Positions 54,869 through 62,876 of a stretch of 64,000 nt of DNA are shown here, piece after piece. The notes below the pieces were generated by a model. That model worked only from the letters and a program-made list of their open reading frames with translations, was not told the origin of the DNA and did not search any database. Source of the DNA: Morganella sibonii (lineage in GTDB: Bacteria; Pseudomonadota; Gammaproteobacteria; Enterobacterales; Enterobacteriaceae). The stretch's first letter is position 1. Each line of letters opens with the position of its first letter. Position numbers and translations under genes: made by a program. The DNA is taken from NCBI RefSeq assembly GCF_040560245.1, contig NZ_JAKMWP010000015.1; one strand, given 5' to 3'.

Positions 54869-55939
54869 ATGGCTATTGATGAGAACAAACAGAAAGCACT
54901 GGCAGCAGCCTTAGGTCAGATCGAGAAGCAGTTCGGTAAAGGTTCAATCATGCGTCTGGGCGAAGACCGTTCCATGGACGTGGAAACCATCTCAACCGGC
55001 TCTCTGGCACTGGACGTTGCGCTGGGTGCAGGTGGTCTGCCGCTGGGTCGTATTGTTGAAATCTACGGGCCTGAATCTTCCGGTAAAACCACGCTGACGT
55101 TACAGGTCATCGCAGCTGCACAGCGTCAGGGGCGTGTGTGTGCGTTTATCGATGCGGAACACGCACTGGACCCGGTCTACGCCAAGAAACTGGGTGTGGA
55201 TATTGATAACCTGCTGTGCTCCCAGCCGGATACCGGTGAACAGGCACTGGAAATCTGTGATGCCTTAACCCGCTCCGGTGCGGTTGATGTCATAATTGTT
55301 GACTCCGTGGCTGCACTGACACCAAAAGCTGAAATCGAAGGTGAAATCGGTGATTCTCACATGGGTCTGGCTGCACGTATGATGAGCCAGGCAATGCGTA
55401 AACTGGCCGGTAACCTGAAAAACTCCAACACCCTGCTGATTTTCATCAACCAGATCCGTATGAAGATTGGTGTGATGTTCGGTAACCCGGAAACCACCAC
55501 CGGGGGTAACGCACTGAAATTCTACGCGTCTGTTCGTCTGGATATCCGCCGTATCGGCGCAGTGAAAAACGGCGATGAAGTGGTCGGCAGCGAAACCCGC
55601 GTGAAAGTAGTGAAAAACAAAGTAGCTGCACCGTTCAAACAGGCTGAGTTCCAGATCATGTACGGTGAAGGTATCAACACCATGGGCGAACTGATTGACC
55701 TGGGTGTGAAACATAAACTGGTTGAGAAAGCCGGTGCATGGTACAGCTACAACGGTGAAAAAATTGGTCAGGGTAAGGCAAACGCCACTATCTACCTGAA
55801 AGAACATCCGGAAATGGCGGATGAACTGGACAAAAAATTACGTGAGTTATTACTGAACCATTCCGGTGAATTCAGTACCGCAGCAGAAAGTTTCAATGAA
55901 GAAAGCGAAACTGAAGATACAGGTAACGAAGAGTTTTAA
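54869..55939 (+). CDS. recA: Recombinase A
   Basis: Strand-exchange ATPase and co-protease for LexA cleavage. Walker A GPESSGKTT (67-75), FIDAEHALDP, VDSVAALTPKAE (Walker B) and the L2 loop GNPETTTGGNALKFYASVR. The C-terminus is acidic (NEESETEDTGNEEF). Length is 356 aa. A perfect 14-bp terminator stem follows, so recA is transcribed alone here. Confidence 0.99.
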   Translation: MAIDENKQKALAAALGQIEKQFGKGSIMRLGEDRSMDVETISTGSLALDVALGAGGLPLGRIVEIYGPESSGKTTLTLQVIAAAQRQGRVCAFIDAEHALDPVYAKKLGVDIDNLLCSQPDTGEQALEICDALTRSGAVDVIIVDSVAALTPKAEIEGEIGDSHMGLAARMMSQAMRKLAGNLKNSNTLLIFINQIRMKIGVMFGNPETTTGGNALKFYASVRLDIRRIGAVKNGDEVVGSETRVKVVKNKVAAPFKQAEFQIMYGEGINTMGELIDLGVKHKLVEKAGAWYSYNGEKIGQGKANATIYLKEHPEMADELDKKLRELLLNHSGEFSTAAESFNEESETEDTGNEEF

Positions 55940-56310
55940 TTCGTAAAATCACGCGAATTTAAGAATTTACAGTAATAAAATCATTGAGTTATTTCGAAAG
56001 CTGTATCCGTGACGGGTACGGCTTTCTTTTTGTCTGCGTATAACAGCCCGCCTTTGTCTCCCGCTATGTGTTCCTGATACAGAAACTGCGCTCCCGGCCG
56101 GATGAGCGTCGTTTGTGCGAACAGACTTTCAGAAAAAGTTTATTCGCTTTACAATGGGTACAGCGAATGGATTTATCTGGGAATTAATGTTCAAGGGAAA
56201 CCCTTAAATTTCTCTCCGCCTTGATTGATCCGAAGGTTGAATCGGAGCGGCTTCACAGTCTGTTTCGCATTTCATAAATCTTATTATTTCAGCTTGATTT
56301 CGGGATAAAT
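55940..56310. other. recA-alaS intergenic region; recX not intact, possible remnant
   Basis: 371 bp. The recA terminator is at 55996-56031. In E. coli recX fills this position, but no complete RecX frame exists. On the plus strand near 56117-56190 one frame reads LSEKVYSLYNGYSEWIYLGI, faintly like the RecX C-terminal (V/F)SEKVK...LYRGY....I; this may be decayed recX or chance. Confidence 0.35.
55996..56031 (+). terminator. Terminator after recA
   Basis: GAAAGCTGTATCCG / CGGGTACGGCTTTC, a 14-bp stem with two G-U pairs, three-base loop, then TTTTT. Confidence 0.88.
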
Positions 56311-58938
56311 ATGAGCAAAAGCACCGCTGAGATCCGTCAAGCGTTTCTCGACTTTTTCCATACAAAAGGACATCAGATTGTCCAGAGCAGTTCGCTGGTT
56401 CCAAACAACGACCCAACGCTGCTTTTTACTAATGCAGGGATGAACCAATTCAAAGATGTTTTCCTGGGCCTGGATAAACGTCCTTACACCCGTGCCACCA
56501 CAGCGCAGCGCTGTGTCCGTGCCGGTGGTAAGCACAACGACCTGGAAAACGTCGGCTATACTGCACGTCACCATACTTTCTTTGAAATGCTGGGCAACTT
56601 CAGCTTCGGCGATTACTTCAAACACGATGCCATTAATTTCGCCTGGGAACTGCTGACCGGCAAAGAATGGTTTAACCTGCCGAAAGACAAGCTGTGGGTA
56701 ACCGTCTATGCCACCGATGACGAAGCATACAACATCTGGAAAGATGAAGTCGGTGTGCCGGCTGAACGCATTATCCGCATCGGTGATAACAAAGGCGCCC
56801 AATACGCCTCTGACAACTTCTGGCAGATGGGTGATACCGGCCCGTGCGGTCCGTGTACTGAAATTTTCTTTGACCACGGCGACCACATCTGGGGCGGTCC
56901 TCCGGGATCGCCGGAAGAAGACGGTGACCGTTATATCGAGATCTGGAACATCGTCTTTATGCAGTTCAACCGTCAGTCTGACGGTACATTAGAGCCGCTG
57001 CCGAAGCCATCTGTTGATACCGGTATGGGCCTGGAGCGTATTACGGCTGTTCTCCAGCACGTCAACTCCAACTATGACATCGACCTGTTCCGCAAACTGA
57101 TCGCTGATGTGGCGAAAGTGACCGGCGCTGAAGACCTGACCAGCAAATCACTGCGGGTGATCGCCGACCATATCCGTTCTTGTGCCTTCCTGATTTGTGA
57201 CGGTGTTATTCCGTCCAATGAAGGCCGCGGTTACGTGCTGCGCCGTATCATCCGTCGTGCTGTCCGTCATGGTTACATGCTCGGCGCAAAAGACACCTTC
57301 TTCTATAAACTGGTTGCTCCGCTGATCGACGTGATGGAGTCTGCCGGTGAAGAGCTGGCCCGCCAGCGTGTGATGGTTGAGAAAGTACTGAAGTCAGAAG
57401 AAGAGCAGTTTGCCCGTACGCTGGAACGCGGTCTGCAACTGCTGGATGATGAATTAGCCTCACTTACCGGGGATACCCTGAGCGGTGAAGCCGCATTCCG
57501 TCTTTATGACACCTATGGTTTCCCGCTGGATCTGACCGCAGACGTCTGCCGCGAACGTAACCTGAAAGTGGACGAAGCCGGTTTTGAAGCGGCAATGGAA
57601 GAACAGCGCCGCCGTGCCCGTGAAAACAGCGGCTTCGGTGCTGATTACAACAGCCTTATCAAAGTCGACAAACGCAGTGATTTCTCCGGTTATGACCACA
57701 ATGAACAGACGGCAACGATTGTTGCGCTGTACAAAGAAGGGCAGCCGGTCACAGAGCTGAACGCTGGTGATGAAGGTCTGGTGATCCTGGATAAAACCGC
57801 ATTTTACGCGGAATCCGGCGGCCAGGTCGGTGATACCGGTGTGCTGTCCGGCAACGATGCACAGTTCAGCGTTCTGGATACGCAGAAATACGGCCAGGCG
57901 ATCGGTCATGCCGGTCGTGTGGTGAGCGGTAAACTGACTGTGAACCACAAAATTACGGCGAAAATTGATGAAGAGCGCCGTAACGCCATCCGTCTGAACC
58001 ACTCGGCAACGCACCTGATGCATGCCGCACTGCGTCAGGTTCTGGGTGAGCATGTGTCACAGAAAGGCTCGCTGGTAAATGATAAATACCTGCGTTTTGA
58101 CTTCTCTCATTTTGAAGCCATGACACCGGCACAAATCCGGGAAGTGGAAGCACTGGTCAACGCCGAAATCCGTAAAAATGAGCCGGTTGTGACTGAGCTG
58201 ATGGATCTGGAAGACGCGAAAGCCAAAGGTGCGATGGCACTGTTCGGTGAAAAATACGATGAACGTGTCCGTGTACTGAGCATGGGCGACTTCTCAACCG
58301 AGCTGTGCGGTGGTACTCACGCTGCGCGCACCGGTGATATCGGTCTGTTCCGTATTGTCAGCGAATCCGCCACAGCGGCCGGTATCCGCCGTATTGAAGC
58401 GGTTACCGGTGCCGGTGCACTGGAAAGCGTGAATCAGCAGTCTGATGCACTCACTTCCGTGGCACAGCTGGTGAAAAGTGATGAAGCTGGTGTGAGCGAG
58501 AAAGTAAAAGCCGCACTGGATAAAATCCGCAGTCTGGAAAAAGAGTTACAGCAACTCAAAGAACAGCAGGCTGCGCAGGAAAGTTCCTCCATGACCAAAG
58601 ATGCCGTTTCAGTGAACGGTGTTAAACTTCTGGTGAAACAACTGACTAACGCCGAACCTAAAATGCTGCGGACGATGGTTGATGATCTAAAAAATCAATT
58701 AAGCTCTGGAATTATTGTGCTTTCAACTATCAGTGATGATAAAGTTAGTCTCATTGCAGGTGTAACAAAAGATCTGACCGGCAAAGTCAAAGCCGGCGAA
58801 CTGGTTGCCTTTATTGCTGAACAAATCGGTGGTAAAGGAGGCGGTCGTCCGGATATGGCTCAAGCCGGCGGGACAGATACCGCTGCTTTACCTGCTGCGA
58901 TGGCAAGCGTTGAAAGCTGGGTGGCATCTCACCTGTAA
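56311..58938 (+). CDS. alaS: Alanyl-tRNA synthetase
   Basis: Class II synthetase charging tRNA-Ala, with an editing domain removing Ser and Gly. Aminoacylation core has FTNAGMNQFKD and RATTAQRCVRAGGKHNDLE; the editing site is NHSATHLMHAAL (HxxxH) with CGGTH near residue 670; a C-terminal coiled-coil and C-Ala domain (GGKGGGRPDMAQAGG) ends it. Length is 875 aa. csrA follows after 229 bp, as in E. coli. Confidence 0.99.
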   Translation: MSKSTAEIRQAFLDFFHTKGHQIVQSSSLVPNNDPTLLFTNAGMNQFKDVFLGLDKRPYTRATTAQRCVRAGGKHNDLENVGYTARHHTFFEMLGNFSFGDYFKHDAINFAWELLTGKEWFNLPKDKLWVTVYATDDEAYNIWKDEVGVPAERIIRIGDNKGAQYASDNFWQMGDTGPCGPCTEIFFDHGDHIWGGPPGSPEEDGDRYIEIWNIVFMQFNRQSDGTLEPLPKPSVDTGMGLERITAVLQHVNSNYDIDLFRKLIADVAKVTGAEDLTSKSLRVIADHIRSCAFLICDGVIPSNEGRGYVLRRIIRRAVRHGYMLGAKDTFFYKLVAPLIDVMESAGEELARQRVMVEKVLKSEEEQFARTLERGLQLLDDELASLTGDTLSGEAAFRLYDTYGFPLDLTADVCRERNLKVDEAGFEAAMEEQRRRARENSGFGADYNSLIKVDKRSDFSGYDHNEQTATIVALYKEGQPVTELNAGDEGLVILDKTAFYAESGGQVGDTGVLSGNDAQFSVLDTQKYGQAIGHAGRVVSGKLTVNHKITAKIDEERRNAIRLNHSATHLMHAALRQVLGEHVSQKGSLVNDKYLRFDFSHFEAMTPAQIREVEALVNAEIRKNEPVVTELMDLEDAKAKGAMALFGEKYDERVRVLSMGDFSTELCGGTHAARTGDIGLFRIVSESATAAGIRRIEAVTGAGALESVNQQSDALTSVAQLVKSDEAGVSEKVKAALDKIRSLEKELQQLKEQQAAQESSSMTKDAVSVNGVKLLVKQLTNAEPKMLRTMVDDLKNQLSSGIIVLSTISDDKVSLIAGVTKDLTGKVKAGELVAFIAEQIGGKGGGRPDMAQAGGTDTAALPAAMASVESWVASHL

Positions 58939-59167
58939 TCGGAGTATATCTGAACAGGGGCGCGCTCCGGCGTGCTCCTGATATTGGTGATAACGTCTTT
59001 GTATCACTAACGTTAGGTCGCAATTTTTAACTACACTAAATATTGCAATGTGTATAAAACTACATATAGTTTACAAATAATCATTGCTATACGCTTTCAC
59101 GGTGTTGGATGGATAATGGCGGGTAAACTCAGTGGCCCGACTCTTTTAATATTTCAAGGAGCAAAGA

Positions 59168-59359
59168 ATGCTTATTCTGACTCGTCGAGTTGGTGAAACA
59201 CTCATGATAGGCGATGAGGTAACAGTGACTGTACTGGGTGTTAAAGGAAACCAGGTACGAATTGGTGTCAACGCCCCAAAAGAGGTTTCTGTTCACCGTG
59301 AAGAAATTTACCAGCGGATCCAGGCTGAAAAATCTCAACCCAATAATAATAACTATTAA
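59168..59359 (+). CDS. csrA: Carbon storage regulator CsrA
   Basis: Small dimeric RNA-binding protein controlling glycogen, motility and biofilm mRNAs through GGA-motif binding. 63 residues; [16 protein letters not shown] and [16 protein letters not shown] are invariant family blocks, with R44 in HREE. AAGGAG is eight bases upstream. Confidence 0.98.
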
Positions 59360-59622
59360 GTTGTGAGGCGCGCTCGTTACCGCGACGGGCGCCTTCTTCT
59401 TTCCTTCCTGCCGCTATTATCCCGGTTCTTCACTTTTTTTCCTGCAAAAATCGCCCGTCATTCTGTTACTTTCTCTTTTGCCGCCACATTTTTTCTGCAC
59501 TGCTGCGTAATGCAAACGGGATTTATGCCGCCGGAAAAACGCACGTATCGTTGTGAAAATCAACATAGTGCGCGGTAATTGTGCAAACGATCGTGAGATC
59601 TTAAAAAGTTGGGAAAAATTGT

Positions 59623-59650
59623 TTGACTTCTCAGTGGGGGAAAGTAATAT
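59623..59650 (+). promoter_or_regulatory. Stable-RNA type promoter of the tRNA cluster
   Basis: -35 TTGACT (59623-59628), 16-bp spacer, -10 TAATAT (59645-59650), then a GC-rich discriminator GTGCGCCAC. An A/T-rich stretch precedes the -35. This pattern fits growth-rate and ppGpp control of tRNA operons. Confidence 0.7.
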
Positions 59651-59711
59651 GTGCGCCACACGACGACGAGATGACGGAAACGAAATTCATCGTTGTGTGG
59701 TCTGAAACAAT

Positions 59712-59804
59712 GGTGAGATGGCCGAGAGGCTGAAGGCGCTCCCCTGCTAAGGGAGTATGCGGTCAAAAGCTGCATCGAGGGTTCGAATCCCTCTCTCACC
59801 GCCA
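59712..59804 (+). tRNA. tRNA-Ser (GCU)
   Basis: 93-nt class II tRNA with long variable arm and encoded CCA; acceptor GGTGAGA / TCTCACC, anticodon GCT in CCCCTGCTAAGGG, T-loop GTTCGAATC. First of the cluster, as in the csrA-serV-argVYZQ order of E. coli. Confidence 0.98.
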
Positions 59805-59812
59805 TTCAGATT

Positions 59813-59889
59813 GCACCCGTAGCTCAGCTGGATAGAGTACCCGGCTACGAACCGGGCGGTCAGAGGTTCGAATCCTCTCGGGTGCACCA
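59813..59889 (+). tRNA. tRNA-Arg (ACG), copy 1
   Basis: 77-nt cloverleaf: acceptor GCACCCG / CGGGTGC, anticodon ACG in CCCGGCTACGAACCGGG, CCA encoded. A terminator-like hairpin directly follows, before copy 2. Confidence 0.98.
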
Positions 59890-59892
59890 TTT

Positions 59893-59926
59893 AAACCCCA
59901 CGATACTGTCATGGGGTTTTTATTTT
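59893..59926 (+). terminator. Terminator-like hairpin inside the tRNA cluster
   Basis: AAACCCCA / TGGGGTTT stem, 11-base loop, followed by TTATTTTGG. It sits between tRNA-Arg copies 1 and 2, so copies 2-4 may depend on read-through or their own promoter. Confidence 0.65.
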
Positions 59927-59982
59927 GGCAAAAGAAAATGCTAAAATAAAAAAATCAGTTCTGAAAAGATGTTTTAAGGTAC

Positions 59983-60059
59983 GCACCCGTAGCTCAGCTG
60001 GATAGAGTACCCGGCTACGAACCGGGCGGTCAGAGGTTCGAATCCTCTCGGGTGCACCA
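59983..60059 (+). tRNA. tRNA-Arg (ACG), copy 2
   Basis: Identical over 77 nt to copy 1. Flanked by an imperfect inverted repeat (59952-59966 and 60073-60087, 14 of 15 matching). Confidence 0.98.
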
Positions 60060-60111
60060 TCTTATCACTTTATTTCAAAACTGATTTCCGGTAACAGAAT
60101 TAGTATGCAAT

Positions 60112-60188
60112 GCACCCGTAGCTCAGCTGGATAGAGTACCCGGCTACGAACCGGGCGGTCAGAGGTTCGAATCCTCTCGGGTGCACCA
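60112..60188 (+). tRNA. tRNA-Arg (ACG), copy 3
   Basis: Identical over 77 nt to the other copies. Confidence 0.98.
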
Positions 60189-60212
60189 TCTTCCTCTCTT
60201 ATCCCATATTCA

Positions 60213-60289
60213 GCACCCGTAGCTCAGCTGGATAGAGTACCCGGCTACGAACCGGGCGGTCAGAGGTTCGAATCCTCTCGGGTGCACCA
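60213..60289 (+). tRNA. tRNA-Arg (ACG), copy 4
   Basis: Identical over 77 nt to the other copies; last gene of the cluster. Confidence 0.98.
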
Positions 60290-60292
60290 TAT

Positions 60293-60327
60293 AAAAACCC
60301 CGCTCTTTGAGCGGGGTTTTTCTTTTT
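60293..60327 (+). terminator. Terminator of the tRNA cluster
   Basis: AAAAACCCCGCTC / GAGCGGGGTTTTT stem, three-base loop, then CTTTTT. Confidence 0.9.
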
Positions 60328-60566
60328 CCGTTTTTCCCGTCACTGAATCGAATCCGTTTTTACGTCATACTCCTTATCTGAAGTACAGATGCTTCTGAAA
60401 CTGGCCGTACAGCAATGACGTGTAAGAGGGATAATGTATTGTAACGGCAGTCGTTTCTGCTGTTCCGTTTGTGTGGGGCAGGGCTGAATCACAGCGACAA
60501 TAACCCGGCTTTGCGATAAAGTATCCCTCTTATGAATAATATCCATAATCAGGACGGGAGGTCGAT

Positions 60567-62126
60567 TTGATCCCGGATGTATCTAAAGCGCTCTCATGGT
60601 TAGAGACGCACCCCCGGATTTTAAAAGGCATCAACCGCGGTATTGAGCGCGAAACACTGCGTATCACGCCGGATGGTGCACTGGCACGCACCGGTCACCC
60701 GGAAGCGCTGGGAAAATCATTAACGCATAAGTGGATCACCACAGACTTTGCAGAGTCACTGCTGGAGTTTATTACTCCGGTGGATTCACGTATTGATTAC
60801 ACCGTGAAATTTCTGCGGGATGTGCACCGTTACACTGCGCGTCACCTGAACAATGAACGGATGTGGCCGCTGAGCATGCCATGCTTCATTGATTCTGAAG
60901 AGCATATCGAACTGGCGCAGTTCGGCACATCTAACGCCGGGCGTTTCAAGACGCTGTACCGTGAAGGGCTGAAAAACCGTTATGGCGCGCTGATGCAGAC
61001 CATTTCCGGTGTCCACTATAACTTCTCTCTGCCGATGGAATTCTGGCAGGCGTGGAGCGGTATCAGTGATGCGCAAAGCGGCAAGGATAAAATCTCTGAC
61101 GGTTATTTCCGCCTGATCCGTAACTATTACCGTTTCGGCTGGGTGATCCCGTTCCTGTTTGGCGCCTCTCCGGCAATTTGCAGTTCGTTCCTGCGCGGCC
61201 GCAAAACCAATCTGCCGTTTGAAAAGCTGCCGACAGGGGCATTATACCTGCCGTATGCCACGTCACTGCGTTTAAGTGACCTTGGCTATACCAGCAAGTC
61301 ACAAAGTGATCTGAACATCACCTTCAACCATCTGGACACGTATGTCGCCGGACTGAAGAATGCGATTCAGATCCCGTCTGAGGAATTTGCGGCGCTGGGA
61401 TTAACCAAAGACGGCAAACACCTTCAGATTAACGCCAACGTATTGCAGATTGAAAACGAGTTCTATGCGCCAATCCGTCCGAAGCGTGTGCAGAAAGGTG
61501 ATGAGTCACCGTCTGACGCCTTACAGCGCGGCGGGGTGGAGTATATCGAAGTCCGTGCTCTGGATATCAACCCGTTTTCTGCCACCGGTGTCGATGAAAC
61601 ACAGATCCGTTTCCTCGACCTGTTCCTCATCTGGTGTGTACTGGCAGATGCGCCGGAAATGAGCGCGGATGAGCTGGCGTGTGCCCGTCATAACTGGAAT
61701 CGTGTGATTCTGGAAGGGCGTAAACCGGGACAGGAAATCGGTATAGGCTGCGGTCGTGAAAAACAACCCTTGCAAAAAGTGGGTCACGCACTGTTTAATG
61801 ATCTCCTGCGTGTTGCCGATGTGTTAGATACCTGCTCAGGCACACAGTATCGCGAAGTGTGCGAAGCACTGAAAGCACAGTTTGATGACCCGGAACTGAC
61901 GTTCTCGGGCCGGATGCTGGCTCTGATAAAAGAAGCAGGTATCGGAAGTTACGGGCTGGCCCTGGCAGATCGGTATCATGAAGAACTGACTCACGAGCCG
62001 TATGAGGTGATCAGTGAAGCAGACTTTGCTGAACAATGGCAGGCTTCTGTCGATAAACAAAAAGCGATGGAAGAGAGTGATACGATAAGTTTTGATGAGT
62101 ATCTGGCGCTGCATGGCGGTCGCTGA
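60567..62126 (+). CDS. gshA: Glutamate-cysteine ligase
   Basis: First step of glutathione synthesis, joining glutamate and cysteine with ATP. 519 aa, E. coli-type GshA: GINRGIERETLRI, HKWITTDFAESLLEFITP, SGVHYNFSLP, and YIEVRALDINPF. It starts at TTG 60567 behind GGGAGG; a TTG start is also used by E. coli gshA, so this is not an error. luxS lies downstream, an arrangement seen in E. coli. gshB is 42 kb away. Confidence 0.97.
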   Translation: MIPDVSKALSWLETHPRILKGINRGIERETLRITPDGALARTGHPEALGKSLTHKWITTDFAESLLEFITPVDSRIDYTVKFLRDVHRYTARHLNNERMWPLSMPCFIDSEEHIELAQFGTSNAGRFKTLYREGLKNRYGALMQTISGVHYNFSLPMEFWQAWSGISDAQSGKDKISDGYFRLIRNYYRFGWVIPFLFGASPAICSSFLRGRKTNLPFEKLPTGALYLPYATSLRLSDLGYTSKSQSDLNITFNHLDTYVAGLKNAIQIPSEEFAALGLTKDGKHLQINANVLQIENEFYAPIRPKRVQKGDESPSDALQRGGVEYIEVRALDINPFSATGVDETQIRFLDLFLIWCVLADAPEMSADELACARHNWNRVILEGRKPGQEIGIGCGREKQPLQKVGHALFNDLLRVADVLDTCSGTQYREVCEALKAQFDDPELTFSGRMLALIKEAGIGSYGLALADRYHEELTHEPYEVISEADFAEQWQASVDKQKAMEESDTISFDEYLALHGGR

Positions 62127-62145
62127 TTTCTGACAGATAAGAAAA

Positions 62146-62166
62146 TGGCCACAATCAATGTGGCCA
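62146..62166. repeat. Inverted repeat between gshA and luxS
   Basis: TGGCCACA / TGTGGCCA stem with a five-base loop, followed by eight A. On the plus strand it lacks a T-run, so it is not a typical terminator for gshA; on the minus strand it would be. Confidence 0.45.
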
Positions 62167-62289
62167 AAAAAAATCTCTCAGAGAATAGGGATGATAACAA
62201 TTTGCGCGTCTTTCAATACATCAGACCAGCGTATTCAGAAAAAGTTTCATTCGTTCGGCATTTTTTATAAAAAAAGAGGAGCGGGAATT

Positions 62290-62805
62290 ATGCCTTTGCT
62301 GGATAGTTTTTTAGTTGACCACACACGCATGGCGGCACCTGCGGTACGCGTAGCGAAAACCATGACTACCCCGGGTGGTGATACCATCACTGTTTTCGAT
62401 CTGCGTTTTTGTGTTCCTAATGAAGAGATTCTGCCGGAAAGAGGAACGCATACACTGGAACATCTGTTCGCCGGATTTATGCGTAATCATTTAAATGGCA
62501 ATGGTGTTGAAATCATTGATATCTCGCCGATGGGCTGCCGTACCGGATTCTATATGAGTCTGATTGGTTCACCGTCAGAAACCCGTGTTGCACAGGCATG
62601 GAAAGATGCAATGGCGGATATCCTGACTGTCAAAGATCAGGCGAAGATCCCGGAACTGAATCTGTATCAGTGCGGGACATACCAGATGCATTCACTGGAT
62701 GAAGCACATCAGATTGCGAAGAACATCATTGAGCGCGATGTCCGCGTAAACAAAAATGATGATTTGCTGTTATCTGATGAAGAGCTGGAAAAACTGCATC
62801 CGTAA
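62290..62805 (+). CDS. luxS: S-ribosylhomocysteine lyase
   Basis: Cleaves S-ribosylhomocysteine to homocysteine and DPD, the AI-2 quorum-signal precursor. Metal ligands H54 and H58 (THTLEHLF) and C128 (LYQCGT), catalytic C83 (MGCRTGFY). Length is 171 aa. AGGAG precedes ATG 62290; the longer frame to 62158 is not conserved. A strong bidirectional terminator follows. Confidence 0.98.
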   Translation: MPLLDSFLVDHTRMAAPAVRVAKTMTTPGGDTITVFDLRFCVPNEEILPERGTHTLEHLFAGFMRNHLNGNGVEIIDISPMGCRTGFYMSLIGSPSETRVAQAWKDAMADILTVKDQAKIPELNLYQCGTYQMHSLDEAHQIAKNIIERDVRVNKNDDLLLSDEELEKLHP

Positions 62806-62822
62806 TTTTTCAGCCCGGATAC

Positions 62823-62859
62823 AAAAAAACCTGCGGCAGCAATGCACGCAGGTTTTTTT
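62823..62859. terminator. Bidirectional terminator between luxS and corB
   Basis: AAAAAAACCTGCG / CGCAGGTTTTTTT stem with an 11-base loop between two convergent genes; T-runs on both strands. Confidence 0.9.
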
Positions 62860-62876
62860 ATGGTGACTGTCTGCCG

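Noticed and set aside
59813..60289. Regularly spaced repeats suggestive of a CRISPR array
   Set aside because: The repeated 77-mers are complete tRNA-Arg genes, and the spacers vary in length from 24 to 93 bp.
60567..60569. TTG start of gshA as a possible annotation error
   Set aside because: The conserved N-terminus begins exactly here, a strong ribosome site precedes it and E. coli gshA also starts with TTG.
62146..62166. Rho-independent terminator of gshA
   Set aside because: The stem is followed by A, not T, on the gshA strand, so it was listed only as an inverted repeat.
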